NCBI GenBank assembly: GCA_014155875.1
Contig: JACEFZ010014528.1
Span: forward strand, 39,073 to 103,072
Direction: 5' to 3'
Length of the DNA: 64,000 bases
Origin: Cepaea nemoralis
Lineage: Eukaryota > Mollusca > Gastropoda > Stylommatophora > Helicidae
The position numbers were made by a program, and so were the translations under genes. Shown in pieces: positions 43,886 through 55,960 of this stretch. How positions within the stretch are numbered: position 1 is the first letter of the stretch; each line of letters opens with the position of its first letter. The notes beneath the pieces are model-generated. The model did no database searches, was not told the origin of the DNA, and saw nothing but the letters and a program-made list of their open reading frames with translations.

Positions 43886-45955
43886 TGTGATAGCGCAAAA
43901 CCGATGCACCTTGGTGTCTACAACAAACCGATGCACCTTAGTTTGGTCTATCTCGAGTTAAAAACCTGGCCACGCCGGAAACGCCACTTGAAACAAAGAC
44001 CCGAGGCCATTTTTCCTTGTAGCAGCCAGCCACGTCGGTTTGTGCTGGTGAGAGATGTTGGCCCGGCTTGTTGATAGGAACAGAAGTGCTGTTCTGGTTG
44101 TATTGAGATGTGGGAACAATTCCCTGAAGAGATCTGTAGTCAACTAATGCCTTGGTAAAACTGTAAGTTTTAACTGATTAAGTTGAAAATAAGTAATTAA
44201 TATAACCATGTTTTAAATCGCAGCACACGCCATGTTACAGGCTTGAAAAGCGTTTGCGTGGGAAAACCGATGTGTGTGAACAAAGCTGTTAGGCAGAGTG
44301 GTAGGAACAAAGAAATATAAATAGATAATATGAATGAATACTATTGAAATGGACTGTTCTATAGAATGATTTAGCGTCCCGAAACCTTTATGAAAACAGG
44401 ATATTAACAGGCTAGTACATAGAGATGTAAGCAATCAAGCATGGTGGTGTGAAATACGAAGATAGGCCATTAGTGGTGGTTAAATATGGTAAAGATTGAA
44501 GTCATGTTATGCCAGCCATGATGGCACAAGATTATTTTGTTGAGAATGTATTTTACATGATTATCCTAGGACATTGTGTTACTGGCCAAATAGGTAGTGA
44601 TTTATTTTGTGCTATCCCTCTGTAAATGTCCCAAGCTAGCAACAAAAGTGGGAGATTCACCAAGATATATGTATGAGGTGTAAATTGAGATGTATGAGGT
44701 CATAAATTATAGTTGATGAGGAGACTGGAGCCATGCATAAAATTGAATGCTTATGAGTAGGGGAAAATAACCATAATATAGGTGTAATATTTATAACATG
44801 CGTAAAGCAGAGGAGAGTACTTACACGTTATATGTGGCAATGATAGGTTAATGGTTAAGCTAAGCAGTTAGAACATGTAGGTGATAAATAGAAGTGTAGG
44901 AAATAATGTGTTGAATTGTAGGGACGCCATGCAGATAGCCACTAGGCGTATGAAATAATGCATCTTAATACGCGGGGTGCGTATCAGCAATCATTGTGTA
45001 ATCGTAACTGCAAATGAAGTGTGGCTTTACTGAGAGAGAACAGGCAGGTGCATCTGGAACTGATATTGGTAAAGGGGTTTCTCATTTAGCATTGAAGTCT
45101 GGTGTCACATCTGTTACCAGAATGCAGTAGTGTTTGTGCTAGTGTATCAAACTGGGAGTTTTATGTGTAGTAAAACAGGGTGTTTGTTGTACCAGGGGAA
45201 GGGTGTGATTTATTGCTACTTACCACCTTTCGCAAAGATATATGCACTTGCGATGCGACACGAAGCGTAAGAGAAGAAAATTTATAACCGGTGTATCGTA
45301 GGAAGAATGATGGGAAATAGAGGGCATAACTGCACATTTGTTGTCCACTCACAGATAATATTACACTGATTGTGTTGGGCCTTGAATAACACTTATTGGT
45401 CATTAGTGTGTAATAATGACATAATATATATAGTACACTGTTTATTATATTAGTACTAATGTTCTGTATCCTGCCATGGGCATTGTTGTGCTTGGATCCT
45501 GTCTCATATGAATGAGGCACTCTGGCCACTATTTTGTGTACTTTCACCTGGTAATATTGTGTGTTTATTTTATGAATTGTATTAAGGGTATCAGAGAGTT
45601 CTTCAATTGAGTTCCTGTGTAATACATGTATATCTTTATCTTTAACTTTCTGTGAATGTTGTGATTCTTCTATGTGTAAGGTTACATTGTCACATTCTAC
45701 ACATATGGTGTTTCCACATTGTATGTATGTCTGTTGCTTTTCATAGTTAAAAATGTTTTACCTGTTGGTTATTAATTTATAATATCATGCAGTAATGTAT
45801 GTGATGTCATATTGTTGTTGATATCCTTTATCAAAACATGGACATTGCAGGAGCAGTGTGTCCAATATCATATGGCATCCCTCATAAATTTAGGTATTTA
45901 AATGACAGAAGATGAGGGAAGGTGGTGCATTGGGTATTATGATTGTGTGATAGGT
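43886..45955 (+). repeat. 5' LTR (homologous part)
   Basis: It aligns with 48,609-50,658 with roughly 98% identity by eye. Differences are scattered single bases and a few small indels. Similarity stops after GGTGCATTGGGTATTATG. After that the 5' side goes to the gag leader. Confidence 0.85.
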
Positions 45956-46126
45956 CAGTGTTTATGTTTGTGGTGTCCATTGTCTTTGAGTTGTGACATT
46001 AGAACCCAGGTGTGCTGCTGAGATCCCCCGGGCATTCCTGCATGAGAGAGGAGTCCCCTGTATGGTGGGTGGGCTCAGATATATTGTCTCCTAGTACACC
46101 TCCACTGTATTTTATCCAGAGCAAAG

Positions 46127-47434
46127 ATGGCTCTGTCTTCAACGTTAGGGACCGTAGTTCCCCTCCCAGTTGGTGCCCCTGACGTCACAGGGCCCACTGG
46201 TGAAATCAGGTACATAGTTGCACCTGTGAAGATAGAAGTACCTTGTTTTGGCCAGCAAGGTGGGCCAACTGTTGGAGAGTATGTGAGGAAGGTGAAATCT
46301 GCATGGAGGGCTGGTGCGGTGTGTGATGAAGATAAAGTTGACATCATTTGGGAAAGTGTTGTTCCCAATGTGTGGGCAGAACTTGAGCTTAGGTCAGCTT
46401 GTAATGACCCTGAAGAGATGCTGCAGACCATTCAGCAGGTGTATGGAGAGCAGCGCAGCATGGTGGAACTTGCTGCAGCTTTCTTCCGAGTGAAACAAGA
46501 TGTTGGGGAATCCATCATGGATTTCTCTCACCGGGTGCACAAAGCTTTTCGTTTGGTGCTGGAAGCACAGAGAAAGAGGGGCATGGTTGCTTGGGATCCA
46601 GTGATCCTAAGAGACTGGTTTGTTGCAAAACTACATAATGTTCTCAGCAGGAGAATGGCAGAGGAGAGGATATCGCATGACCCGTCAGTGACTTTCCTTT
46701 GTGTTATAGACTTGGCCATGCGATGGGCTGGTGTGTCGTTAGCTCCAGAAGTCTGTACATACCAATATGTAGAACGTCAAGATTACAGTTCAGAGAGGTG
46801 GCCTAATGCCAGTGGTCAGTGTCAAGGGGTCCAGCATGATGATGTGGTGGTGGAGGAACTTCGAGCTAAGCTAGGTCGGATGAGAGCCTTAGCTGATTCG
46901 TCGATGCAGCCCAAGGTACAACGCAAGAGGTGCAATGTTTGTCGAAGCCGCACACACCTCCAGAACAGGTGTCCGAAGAGAGGGGTTAGTGTTATTCAGA
47001 ACCCCTCTGGAGTCAATTGTAGCAAAGCATTCGCCAACGTAAGCCACAGAGACCAGCAGGGCCTTAAGCGACAACAGAGTCCGCCCCAGGTTGATCCTTC
47101 TAAAGGATCAGCCCCAGCAGTTCAGGTGGGTGCAGTGTCAACTTCTGATAGCCGGATGGTTATGCGTTGCAACCAGAGAAATTTCTTTCGCAAAAAGAGG
47201 CAGAGGAGGAGGGGACGATGGAAGTCTCCTTGTATCAGTGTGGTCGGCCAGATAGAGATTGCTAAACTTGTGACAAATGGTCAGGGTGATGTGACCGGTG
47301 GTCCGTGTGTTGTGACAGGTGTAAGACAAAATTTTCTGCTTACCGATATGTCAACTCGTGACTTTGTGCAAAAGGGGATTGTGAAAGACCACCAGCAAGA
47401 ACTTTTGCCCGTTAGACATGGTTGTGAAAGATAG
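46127..47434 (+). CDS. Gag-like protein with CCHC zinc knuckle
   Basis: An uninterrupted frame of 435 codons. Start chosen at ATG 46127, the first in the frame. Residues 119-137 (FFRVKQDVGESIMDFSHRV) have the Q..GES..DF pattern of the gag capsid region found in Gypsy/Ty3-type gag and in domesticated PNMA-like proteins. Residues 269-282 form CNVC, then H and C in CX2CX4HX4C spacing, a canonical retroviral-type zinc knuckle that binds RNA. A very basic stretch (RKKRQRRRGRWK, around residues 351-362) follows. It would form the particle coat and package RNA. There is no pol frame after the stop. It sits between the long LTRs with a leader of about 170 bases. The integrity of the frame while pol is missing is notable. 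Confidence 0.85.
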   Translation: MALSSTLGTVVPLPVGAPDVTGPTGEIRYIVAPVKIEVPCFGQQGGPTVGEYVRKVKSAWRAGAVCDEDKVDIIWESVVPNVWAELELRSACNDPEEMLQTIQQVYGEQRSMVELAAAFFRVKQDVGESIMDFSHRVHKAFRLVLEAQRKRGMVAWDPVILRDWFVAKLHNVLSRRMAEERISHDPSVTFLCVIDLAMRWAGVSLAPEVCTYQYVERQDYSSERWPNASGQCQGVQHDDVVVEELRAKLGRMRALADSSMQPKVQRKRCNVCRSRTHLQNRCPKRGVSVIQNPSGVNCSKAFANVSHRDQQGLKRQQSPPQVDPSKGSAPAVQVGAVSTSDSRMVMRCNQRNFFRKKRQRRRGRWKSPCISVVGQIEIAKLVTNGQGDVTGGPCVVTGVRQNFLLTDMSTRDFVQKGIVKDHQQELLPVRHGCER

Positions 47435-48608
47435 AGACGGTTTTCATCTGTTTAGGAATCCCGGCCTTTGGATTGACAGGCTTAGTGTAGTTAGTTAATT
47501 AGCAGTTATGTTTTGCTGTCTTTATATATTATAATTACAGGTAGATGGTGTCATGTGATGACATGTTTTTCTTTTAGAGTACAAGAACACCAGGCAGACC
47601 AGGTGAAAGGGGTGGTTCTGTTGTTCATGTGGTGTTGTCATTACCATCATGTCCAGTAAGAGAGTAACTTCCAGGGTGAATTCATGAGGTGGGATATTAT
47701 TGAGATAACGTTTTGTTGACCCTGTATGGGGTGTTCCTTTGTGTTTATATCCAGGTTATAGGTGACACAGGATGAAATGTTCTTTTTAGTGTACGGGTAC
47801 AGAGTGTTAGAAGCACAAACCACCCAGGTACTCCATTTGCTGCAAGAAGCTTACATTTGATCAGAAGAGACAAATGGTATTATTTTTAAATACATTTTGT
47901 TGAATTTCCAGAGTTAAGGGAAGTAGTAACCAATATAAAGGTTACTGGTTTAATGTTATGTTTATGTAGCTTTTATGTTTGTTTAATTATTTTTATGTAA
48001 GAAGTAAGGGTTGTATTCATTTTGTTATGATTAGTGCTCTTATAGCAGGAGAGCTATTTTTCCTCACTATTATTTTAGTCATTAGTACCAACAACTGAGT
48101 TAGTATAGTTTATACTTTTGTGTTCAGATTATTGGTATTTGGAACTGACTGATGCCTGGTGATGTAATCTACACTGTTTCACATCGGTAAGTGATGTATG
48201 AAAAGAAAAAGACTATTTTTTTTGGTGGTACTCTTCAGGGATATAACCAGCAGTTTAGGTTTTGGAGGAGGTAACATGTGACATAGATTTGTTTTGCCTT
48301 TGTCATTTTGATGGCGGTTTGTGTGTAAATTTTATTGAATCCTTGGTTCATTGATGATTGTTTTTGGGTGTGGTCACAGGTGACTTTACTTTTTTTTGGC
48401 ATTTGTCATTTTGATGACGGTTTATGTGAAGATGTTAGTACTTGCTTGCTTGATTAGTGATTTTACTTTTTGATGTGGTTACTGAAGACCAATAATTTTA
48501 TTTTGAGGTGAACTAGCTAGATGGTAACTTTTAAAGAGATAGTTGGGGTGAGGAGATATGATGGTCCATTTCTTTTGACGGGACGTCAAAAAGTAGGGGG
48601 TTGGATAA
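47435..48608 (+). other. Internal noncoding region after gag, ending in a purine-rich tract
   Basis: About 1.17 kb with no pol domains. It ends with GTCAAAAAGTAGGGGGTTGG (about 48,585-48,604) directly before the 3' LTR, the position and composition of a polypurine tract that primes plus-strand DNA synthesis. Confidence 0.65.
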
Positions 48609-51600
48609 TGTGATAGCGCCAAACCGATGCACCTTGGTGTCTACAACAAACCGATGCACCTTAGTGTGGTCTATCTCGAGTTAAAAACCTGGCCACGCCG
48701 GAAACGCCACTTGAAACAAAGACCCGAGGCCATTTTTCCTTGTAGCAGCCAGCCACGTCGGTTTGTGCTGGTGAGAGATGTTGGCCCGGCTTGTTGATAG
48801 GAACAGAAGTGCTGTTCTGATTGTATTGAGATGTGGGAACAATTCCCTGAAGAGATCTGTAGTCAACTAATGCCTTGGTAAAACTGTAAGTTTTAACTGA
48901 TTAAGTTGAAAATAAGTAATTAATATAACCATGTTTTAAATCGCAGCACACGCCATGTTACAGGCTTGAAAAGCGTTTGCGTGGGAAAACCGATGTGTGT
49001 GAACAAAGCTGTTAGGCAGAGTGGTAGGAACAAAGAAATATAAATAGATAATATGAATGAATACTATTGAAATGGACTGTTCTATAGAATGATTTAGCGT
49101 CCCGAAACCTTTATGAAAACAGGATATTAACAGGCTAGTACATAGAGATGTAAGCAATCAAGCATGGTGATGTGAAATACGAAGATAGGTCATTAGTGGT
49201 GGTTAAATATGGTAAAGATTGAAGTCATGTTATGCCAGCCATGATGGCACAAGATTATTTTGTTGAGAATGTATTTTACATGATTATCCTAGGACATTGT
49301 GTTACTGGCCAAATAGGTAGTGATTGATTTTGTGCTATCCCTCTGTAAATGTCCCAAGCTAGCAAAAAAGTGGGAGATTCACCAAGATATATGTATGAGG
49401 TGTAAATTGAGATGTATGAGGTCATAAATTATAGTTGATGAGGAGACTGGAGCCATGCATAAAATTGAATGCTTATGAGTAGGGGAAAATAACCATAATA
49501 TAGGTGTAATATTTATAACATGCGTAAAGCAGAGAAGAGTACTTACACGTTATATGTGGCAATGATGGGTTAATGGTTAAGCTAATGCAGTTAGAACATG
49601 TAGGTAATAAATAGAAGTGTAGGAAATAATGTGTTGAATTGTAGGGACGCCATGCAGATAGCCACTAGGCGTATGAAATAATGCATCTTAATACGCGGGG
49701 TGCGTATCAGCAATCATTGTGTAATCGTAACTGCAAATGAAGTGTGGCTTTACTGAGAGAGAACAGGCAGGTGCATCTGGAACTGATATTGGTAAAGGGG
49801 TTTCTCATTTAGCATTGAAGTCTGGTGTCACATCTGTTACCAGAATGCAGTAGTGCTTGTGCTAGTGTATCAAACTGGGAGTTTTATGTGTAGTAAAACA
49901 GGGTGTTTGTTGTACCAGGGGAAGGGTGTGATTTATTGCTACGTACCACCTTTCGCAAAGATATATGCACTTGCTATGCGACACGAAGCGTAAGAGAAGA
50001 AAATTTATAACCGGTGTATCGTAGGAAGAATGATGGGAAATAGAGGGCATAACTGCACATTTGTTGTCCACTCACAGATAATATTACACTGATTGTGTTG
50101 GGCCTTGAATAACACTTATTGGTCATTAGTGTGTAATAATGACATAATATATATAGTACACTGTTTATTATATTAGTACTAATGTTCTGTATCCTGCCAT
50201 GGGCATTGTTGTGCTTGGATCCTGTCTCATATGAATGAGGCACTCTGGCCACTATTTTGTGTACTTTCACTTGGTAATATTGTGTGTTTATTTTATGAAT
50301 TGTCTTAAGGGTATCAGAGAGTTCTTCAATTGAGTTCCTGTGTAATACATGTTTATCTTTATCTTTAACTTTCTGTGAATGTTGTGATTCTTCTATTTGT
50401 AAGGTTACATTGTCACATTCTACAAATATGGTTATTCCTGTTTCCTTTACTTTTCATAGTTAAACATGTTTTACCTGTTGGTTATTAATTTATAATATCA
50501 TGCAGTAATGTGTGTGATGTCATATTGTTGTTGATATCCTTTATCAAAACATGGACATTGCAGGAGCAGTGTGTCCTATATCATATGGCATCCCTCATAA
50601 ATTTAGGTATTTAAATGACAGAAGATGAGGGAAAGGTGGTGCATTGGGTATTATGGTTGTAGTGATGGCTATGGTGAGAGTGACCATTTGATGATTGTGA
50701 TGGTGATTATGATTGTGGTGACTATGTTGAGGCTGATCATGTAGTGTCAGCTAGGATGATTGGGATGATTATGGCTATGGTGAGAGTGATCATTTGATGA
50801 TTGTGATGTTTTATGTGGCGATATATGTTATTGAGTTGTTGGCGGTGACTTATGTTATAGCCTGTGTCCTGATTGTTGCTGGTGTCATGGTATATTGATG
50901 TTGTCTAGTTGGTGTACAAAGGTGTGTGTCCTGGTGATGTCATGTTGAATTGCATATCCTATGTCTGCTTGATTGCTGTTGGTGCATTGAACTGTATTTA
51001 TGTCCTGTATGTACATGTTCAAATGGTGTTGTCCTGTTAGAGTTGTTGTACACCGGTGTAGCTGAGTTGTGTTCGGTGTTGATTTTGACAAGTTGATTAG
51101 TGTTGCTGTGTAACATTGGCATTTATGGGGGGTATTGTCAGCCTGTGCTGTTGGGGATGAGAAGTTGTGTTGGACCAGAGACCTGTAGGTAATGACCTCC
51201 CTGAACTGAAGACATTCTGTAAGTGAATGCTGGGCTGTATGGGGAGGTGGAGCAGGCTGAGGTTGTTGCATTAGAAGGTGTTCCATCCTAGCAATATCAA
51301 GTGTAATCTCATGACAGCAGTGGCACAACTGGAGAAGACAATAAAGTGGGTGATCTGATGATGCAACATTGACTGTTGTATTTAACAATTAGAGATGTAG
51401 TCTCATGATAGCAGTAGTACAACTAGAGGGAATAGCAAAGTGGATAATTTGATGGAAGACATTTGTTATATGTAGGTTAATTCAAATGTTATATTGCATG
51501 TGCTCATTGCTTCATGTGTTTAATATGTTGTCTTTACCATGATAATCATAGATTGTGTTTTCCATTGTTACAGGAGCGGCTGACTAGTTAGTGTCAGCAG

Positions 51601-51992
51601 GCCTGGGTTCTTGGTGGGATAGTAAATTGTGTCACAACTCTTGTTTATGTCGCGTCTTGGGGTTTATGTTGTGTAACCTATGTTTTTGTAGTGCCTTATT
51701 GTCTGTGCAGTGTTGCTTGTGTCAAAGTTCTTTATTAGTGTCAGTCTAACCAGCCTATTGTTTGGAACACCTGTGTTGTGGTACTTGGTGTACCCTGTTG
51801 TCTTAAGTGCTGCTGATTGGTTAGGGGTTACCCACTGTGGTGATTTGATATATACAGTTGTCTATTGTATCTGTTATTGACATGCAATGTGCTGTTAGAA
51901 GAAATAAATAAAGAGCTTGTTTATTTGTCCTTGATTTGTTTGTTTAGTCTCTCTTAGTTTTTACAACCACTATTTCTACCACAGTCTAACAC
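48609..51992 (+). repeat. 3' LTR
   Basis: The first 2.05 kb match the 5' LTR. The rest (50,659-51,992) is absent from the 5' copy. It includes a diffuse minisatellite (GGCTATGGTGAGAGTGA and CATTTGATGATTGTGATG at about 50,674 and 50,769), overlapping AATAAA signals at 51903-51908 and 51907-51912, and terminates CTAACAC before CTTAGT. The outer limit is inferred from that short duplication and is less certain than the start. Confidence 0.6.
51903..51912 (+). terminator. Polyadenylation signals of the 3' LTR
   Basis: Two overlapping AATAAA hexamers, followed by a GT-rich stretch (GATTTGTTTGTTTAG). Placement about 85 bases before the inferred LTR end is typical for the R/U5 border. Confidence 0.55.
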
Positions 51993-51998
51993 CTTAGT

Positions 51999-54018
51999 TC
52001 ATTGCTTGGGCTCTAACATGGTGTTTCCTGTATGAACATCTATAAATAGTTTCTGCCCCTGTCCGAGATCTCGTATATCTTCTTACCTAATTACTATAAT
52101 CTTTTTTTGTTGGTTGAGGCGGTGTGAGGTTCTCTCTCTTTTCACTATTTTTCTCCTTTGGCCGTAACGAAGTCAGAACTACTCTTTACCTCTTAGCACC
52201 GTAGTGAAGGAAGCATCAGTCTTTATGATTGTCTCCCTTTGTCTTTTACCATCGACTACATTAGTATCCATTTCTATCCATGGATGAATCGTCGATCTCT
52301 AGTCTAAGACTATGTCCAAACAATTCATCTATTGGTACTTATGACTTAGTACCTGTAGCGTCATCATTACCTCTCTGACTGTCACAAGCATGCACCATAC
52401 ACTGCATTAGCGCATTAGTCCAAAATGAGAGTTTTCCTAAACTTCCTAATAGTTTAACCGTATTATTCTCTGCAAGACGATTTTAAAATTTGCACAACAC
52501 CGACACTGCAACATTAGGAATTCACCGACCTAAAATGAAACTCTCTAACTTGTTAGATATGCGTGTTCCTACACACCAGTCCACCCAGACCAACAACACA
52601 ATGGGGTCGTGGTCAATTTTACACGCCTCCTACCCCGCCCCCTTCTTTCTATGTGCTCACTGTACCGTAACATCCAGCACCGTTATAAAAATACACCTGA
52701 GATTTCCGTAAACATTCACAGGTCCGTACGTGAGGTGAGTATACAGTTTTTTTCTCTATAAACAGTTTTTCTATTAAACATTTTCTTCGACTAACATTCT
52801 TTTCAATTAACATTTCGTCAATTCTCGTTTCCTCTTCATTGCTTCCATTTTCCCATGCATTTGTTCCTCTCGTCCTGTCATCACCTTCTAATGTAGTCAC
52901 AGGAGTTCTCCTTGACTGTATGTTGTGTTTGTGAATGTGTTTGTTTGCTGATGAAGGCTAACCGCCGCAACGTTCTGTATGTGTCGTAACTCTGTTATGT
53001 AAAGCTGCACTACTTTGTGTCATTATATATTGTTTAAACTTTCACAGCTTTACCGCAGTTCCACCAAATTTTATAGATATTAACTCAATGTATGTTAGTT
53101 TTCCACTGATCAGATCACACCGTAATTGTTAGTTTCATTATACCCAATGTTAGTTAATCGATCAGTTAACTCAATTAAGTTTCGTAAATTCCATCTCTGA
53201 GTCCTTATTTACGTTCCAAATAATCATTGTGATTTTATAATTCGATCATCTGTAATATAATTATGTTAATTTATTAATTTTATAACCCAAAAAAGAGTTA
53301 ATTACAATACCGTATTCAAATGATTAATACAGAGCAAATAAATGATAATAACTATTAACTAATATATTTATATGCCCATAAAATTACATACTAATTACTA
53401 ATAAATTACCAATTTGTAAAATTATGTTTAATTTTAACAATAATATTGTACTAACTTATAGAACTTTCTAAAGTGTTAATCACATATCGAATAATCTAAA
53501 CCAGTTGCAAAATAACAAATCATAGACGCGTCATGGTAACTTATCAACACATTACAGATTATACTATCTAATTCTTCTAATAGCTTGTTTGTTGACATTT
53601 ACTAGGTAACTACACACTTGAAAAGTACGGAGCTAATTGTATAACACAGTTGCTCTCTACGTAGGAAGAAAGGAAGTAAGAAGTATGTAATAAGCATGCA
53701 CACATGCACTCTCATAGAGTCAGTTCTTCGTCAGATATGACTGAACTACCGTATACAAGTACACAGTAGTACCTGCTTTCTGTTAGCGCCGAATGTTGGG
53801 CTGAGCTCTTTAAATCCGACACCCCACATCGTATCATCGGCTTTGGGCGGAGGAGTGCAATTGGGAGGGTGCACAGCTCTAGTGCGAGGAAATGCAACCT
53901 AAAGACTAAATCTTACGGCGGGGCAGACCAGGCCCTAGACTTTGGTGTACTGCTTTGCTATCCGGCAGCTTCTGTAGCTTGTCTTGTTCCAGATGTATTG
54001 ATGTTACCTTTCCTCTGG

Positions 54019-54019
<1 letters not shown>
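51999..54019. other. AT-rich region without a recognisable gene
   Basis: No ORF with known motifs. A ~20 bp periodicity (TTAACATTT-like) is seen near 52,750-52,830. A sequence like a hammerhead-ribozyme core lies at 52,937-52,975. A 53.2-53.5 kb stretch is very AT-rich. Confidence 0.4.

Positions 54020-54098
<79 letters not shown>
54020..54098. repeat. (GA)n microsatellite
   Basis: About 38 GA units. The Arg-Glu and Leu-Ser ORFs in this area are its translations. Confidence 0.98.
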
Positions 54099-54102
<4 letters not shown>

Positions 54103-54118
54103 TCATGCTTCATGGGCA

Positions 54119-54205
54119 ACGTATAGTCTCAAAATTCAGCCCAGGCTTTGTGCTATGGAGAGGTATATTACAAACTATCATCTGTCAAAAGGGCCAGGCG
54201 CCAGG
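54119..54205 (+). mobile_element. Short SINE-like repeat, second copy
   Basis: TCTCAAAATTCAGCCCAGGC, TTTGTGCTATGGAGAGGTAT and ACAAACTATCATCTGTCAAA match 10,783-10,875. It ends at GGCGCCAGG without the tetranucleotide tail. Confidence 0.8.
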
Positions 54206-54819
54206 TGATGAATGACACATGAAGATTTGTTTGTTTATTTATTTATTGCTTTTTAAAAACCGTTCTATAATCATAACATTCGTGTGTTCCGTTTTTATTT
54301 CCCTTTTCGATGGAAATATTAATTATTGGGGAATCCTTGAGGTCATTGAAATAGTATGACAAATAACAACATGAGAAATACATGAAGTGGTATTGATTGG
54401 TATTGGTATAAGGAGTGGGAAAATTGAAATTAATTGACACACTGGACAATATAAAATTGAAATACATAGATATCACACTGGGGTTTGAACTTCTCGCTTC
54501 CGAATGTCGACGTCGCCACTCCGGAGAACAAGTGCACTTCCACGCACGGTTTCGAGGAGAATGCATCGCACTTATGTACAAAACCATTTTATTTCACAGG
54601 TGGTAATATACGACTTGGGCATACATTGTACGTCACATTGACTTCTCTGGACAGCGCTGATGAAACAATAAAAAAGACCCCTTTATAGCACACAGGGAAT
54701 GTGGTGCTGGATCCATATTGTCATAGACCAATCGGCACTCTGCTGTTTTCCCCCAGTATTTTGACCAGCCGTAACAATATGCATGTGGATGTGAGAGTTG
54801 AAAATTAACGGTAGCTGTA

Positions 54820-55215
54820 GGTAAAAAATTAGACAATTTTGAGAACAAGTGTCTTAGAAGAATTCTAAACCTCCACTGGACAGATTTCAGAACCAATACG
54901 CAAATAAGACAAGAGACTAAGCAAGATACTGTATCCAATTTTATAAGAAAACGCCGTTGGAACTACATCAGCCATGTACTCAGAATGGACAAGACAAGAC
55001 TCCCCTACCAAGCCCTCATATGGTCACAAGTAGGGAAAAGAAAACGGGGAAGACCAAGAGAGACTCAGGGTAGAACCATCATCGGAGAAGGCTCATTCAA
55101 CGGCCAAGTGAACATCCAAGATCTACAACAGGTAGCAGCGAACCGCTAGACATGGAGAGCTATGACTTTTGCCCCATGCGCCGCCTTTGGCTCAAGAGGA
55201 AAGACTAATTAACTA
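54820..55215 (+). pseudogene. LINE C-terminal fragment, (TTAACTAAC) end
   Basis: A plus-strand frame reads ENKCLRRILNLHWTDFRTNT, ETKQDTVSNFIRKRRWNYIS, HVLRMDKTRLPYQALIWS, GKRKRGRPRETQGRTI and LQQVAANR, then a stop. The RRIL..W.D..TN, W.YI.HVLRM and KRGRP blocks are the standard post-RT region of jockey/CR1/RTE-type LINEs. It is 5'-truncated and differs from the other LINE families here. It is followed directly by the minisatellite at 55.2 kb. Confidence 0.8.
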
Positions 55216-55720
55216 ACAATATGTTTCAGTGTTGACCAACAATATGTTGCAGTGTTGACCAACAATATGTTGCAGATGTATCACACTCTTACGCTAACAC
55301 AGTCCTACCTGATCAGCTGGTACCATCAATATGTTGCAATGCTTACCATCAATATGTTGCAGTGTTCACCATCAATATGTTGCATTTTTATCGCACTCTT
55401 ACGGTAACACACTGTCCTATCTTATCAGCTTTTAACATCAATATGTTGCAGTGGTGACCATCAATATATTGCAGTGTTGACCATCAATATGTTGCAGTTG
55501 TATCACACTCTTACGCTAACACATTGTCCCATCTGAGAAGCTTTTACTATCAATATATTCCAGTGTTCACCATCGATATGTTGCAGTTTTATCATAGTCT
55601 TACGCTAACACACTGTGCTAACTGATCAGTTTATACCATCAATATGTTGCAGTGTTGACCATCAATATGTTGAAGTTTTATCCAACTCTAACACTAATAC
55701 ACAGGCCTACCTCATCAGTG
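55216..55720. repeat. Two-level minisatellite (AATATGTTGCAGTG units)
   Basis: A ~24 bp unit (ACCATCAATATGTTGCAGTG) is repeated two to four times, then a linker (TTTATCACACTCTTACGCTA and ACACACTGTCCTA) returns every 90-112 bases: near 55,278, 55,389, 55,500, 55,590 and 55,680. Confidence 0.85.
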
Positions 55721-55833
55721 TTCACCATTCAAGCTGGGATTTTGTAGTTGTTTATTTGCTTTGAATTCAACAATAATCCATGCACTGAACTAATCTTTAC
55801 GTGTGGATAAGCTTTTCCCATTACTATTGCCCC

Positions 55834-55905
55834 TCGCCATCAGGCGAACCCACTCCAATTTCTGAGGTACTTGTAACTTACGTCCCCAAAGAAGCTGGGA
55901 TTCTA
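55834..55905 (+). repeat. Dispersed repeat segment, second copy
   Basis: GCCATCAGGCGAACCC, TGAGGTACTTGTAACTTACG and TCCCC resemble 41,440-41,515. Family unknown. Confidence 0.5.
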
Positions 55906-55960
55906 TTTTCATTGATGTAGGCTCCCAATTGCCCTGGTCTGACAAGGGTATTAGGACATT

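Larger units (their letters stand above)
43886..51992 (+). mobile_element. LTR retrotransposon, gag-only, with very long LTRs
   Basis: Two direct repeats of about 2.06 kb start with TGTGATAGCGC at 43,886 and 48,609 and flank a 435-codon gag. CTTAG (or CTTAGT) is present just before the first repeat (43881-43886) and again at 51993-51998, a candidate target duplication. If so, the 3' LTR runs to 51,992 (about 3.4 kb) and the 5' LTR has lost its last ~1.3 kb. No protease, RT or integrase is encoded, so the element is non-autonomous. Confidence 0.7.

Noticed and set aside
46075..46431. 118-codon minus-strand ORF
   Set aside because: It is antisense to the gag frame, which has a zinc knuckle and capsid-like motif.
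50885..51388. 167-codon minus-strand ORF
   Set aside because: It lies inside the 3' LTR, is rich in Thr, Gln and His from low-complexity sequence, and has no recognisable domain.
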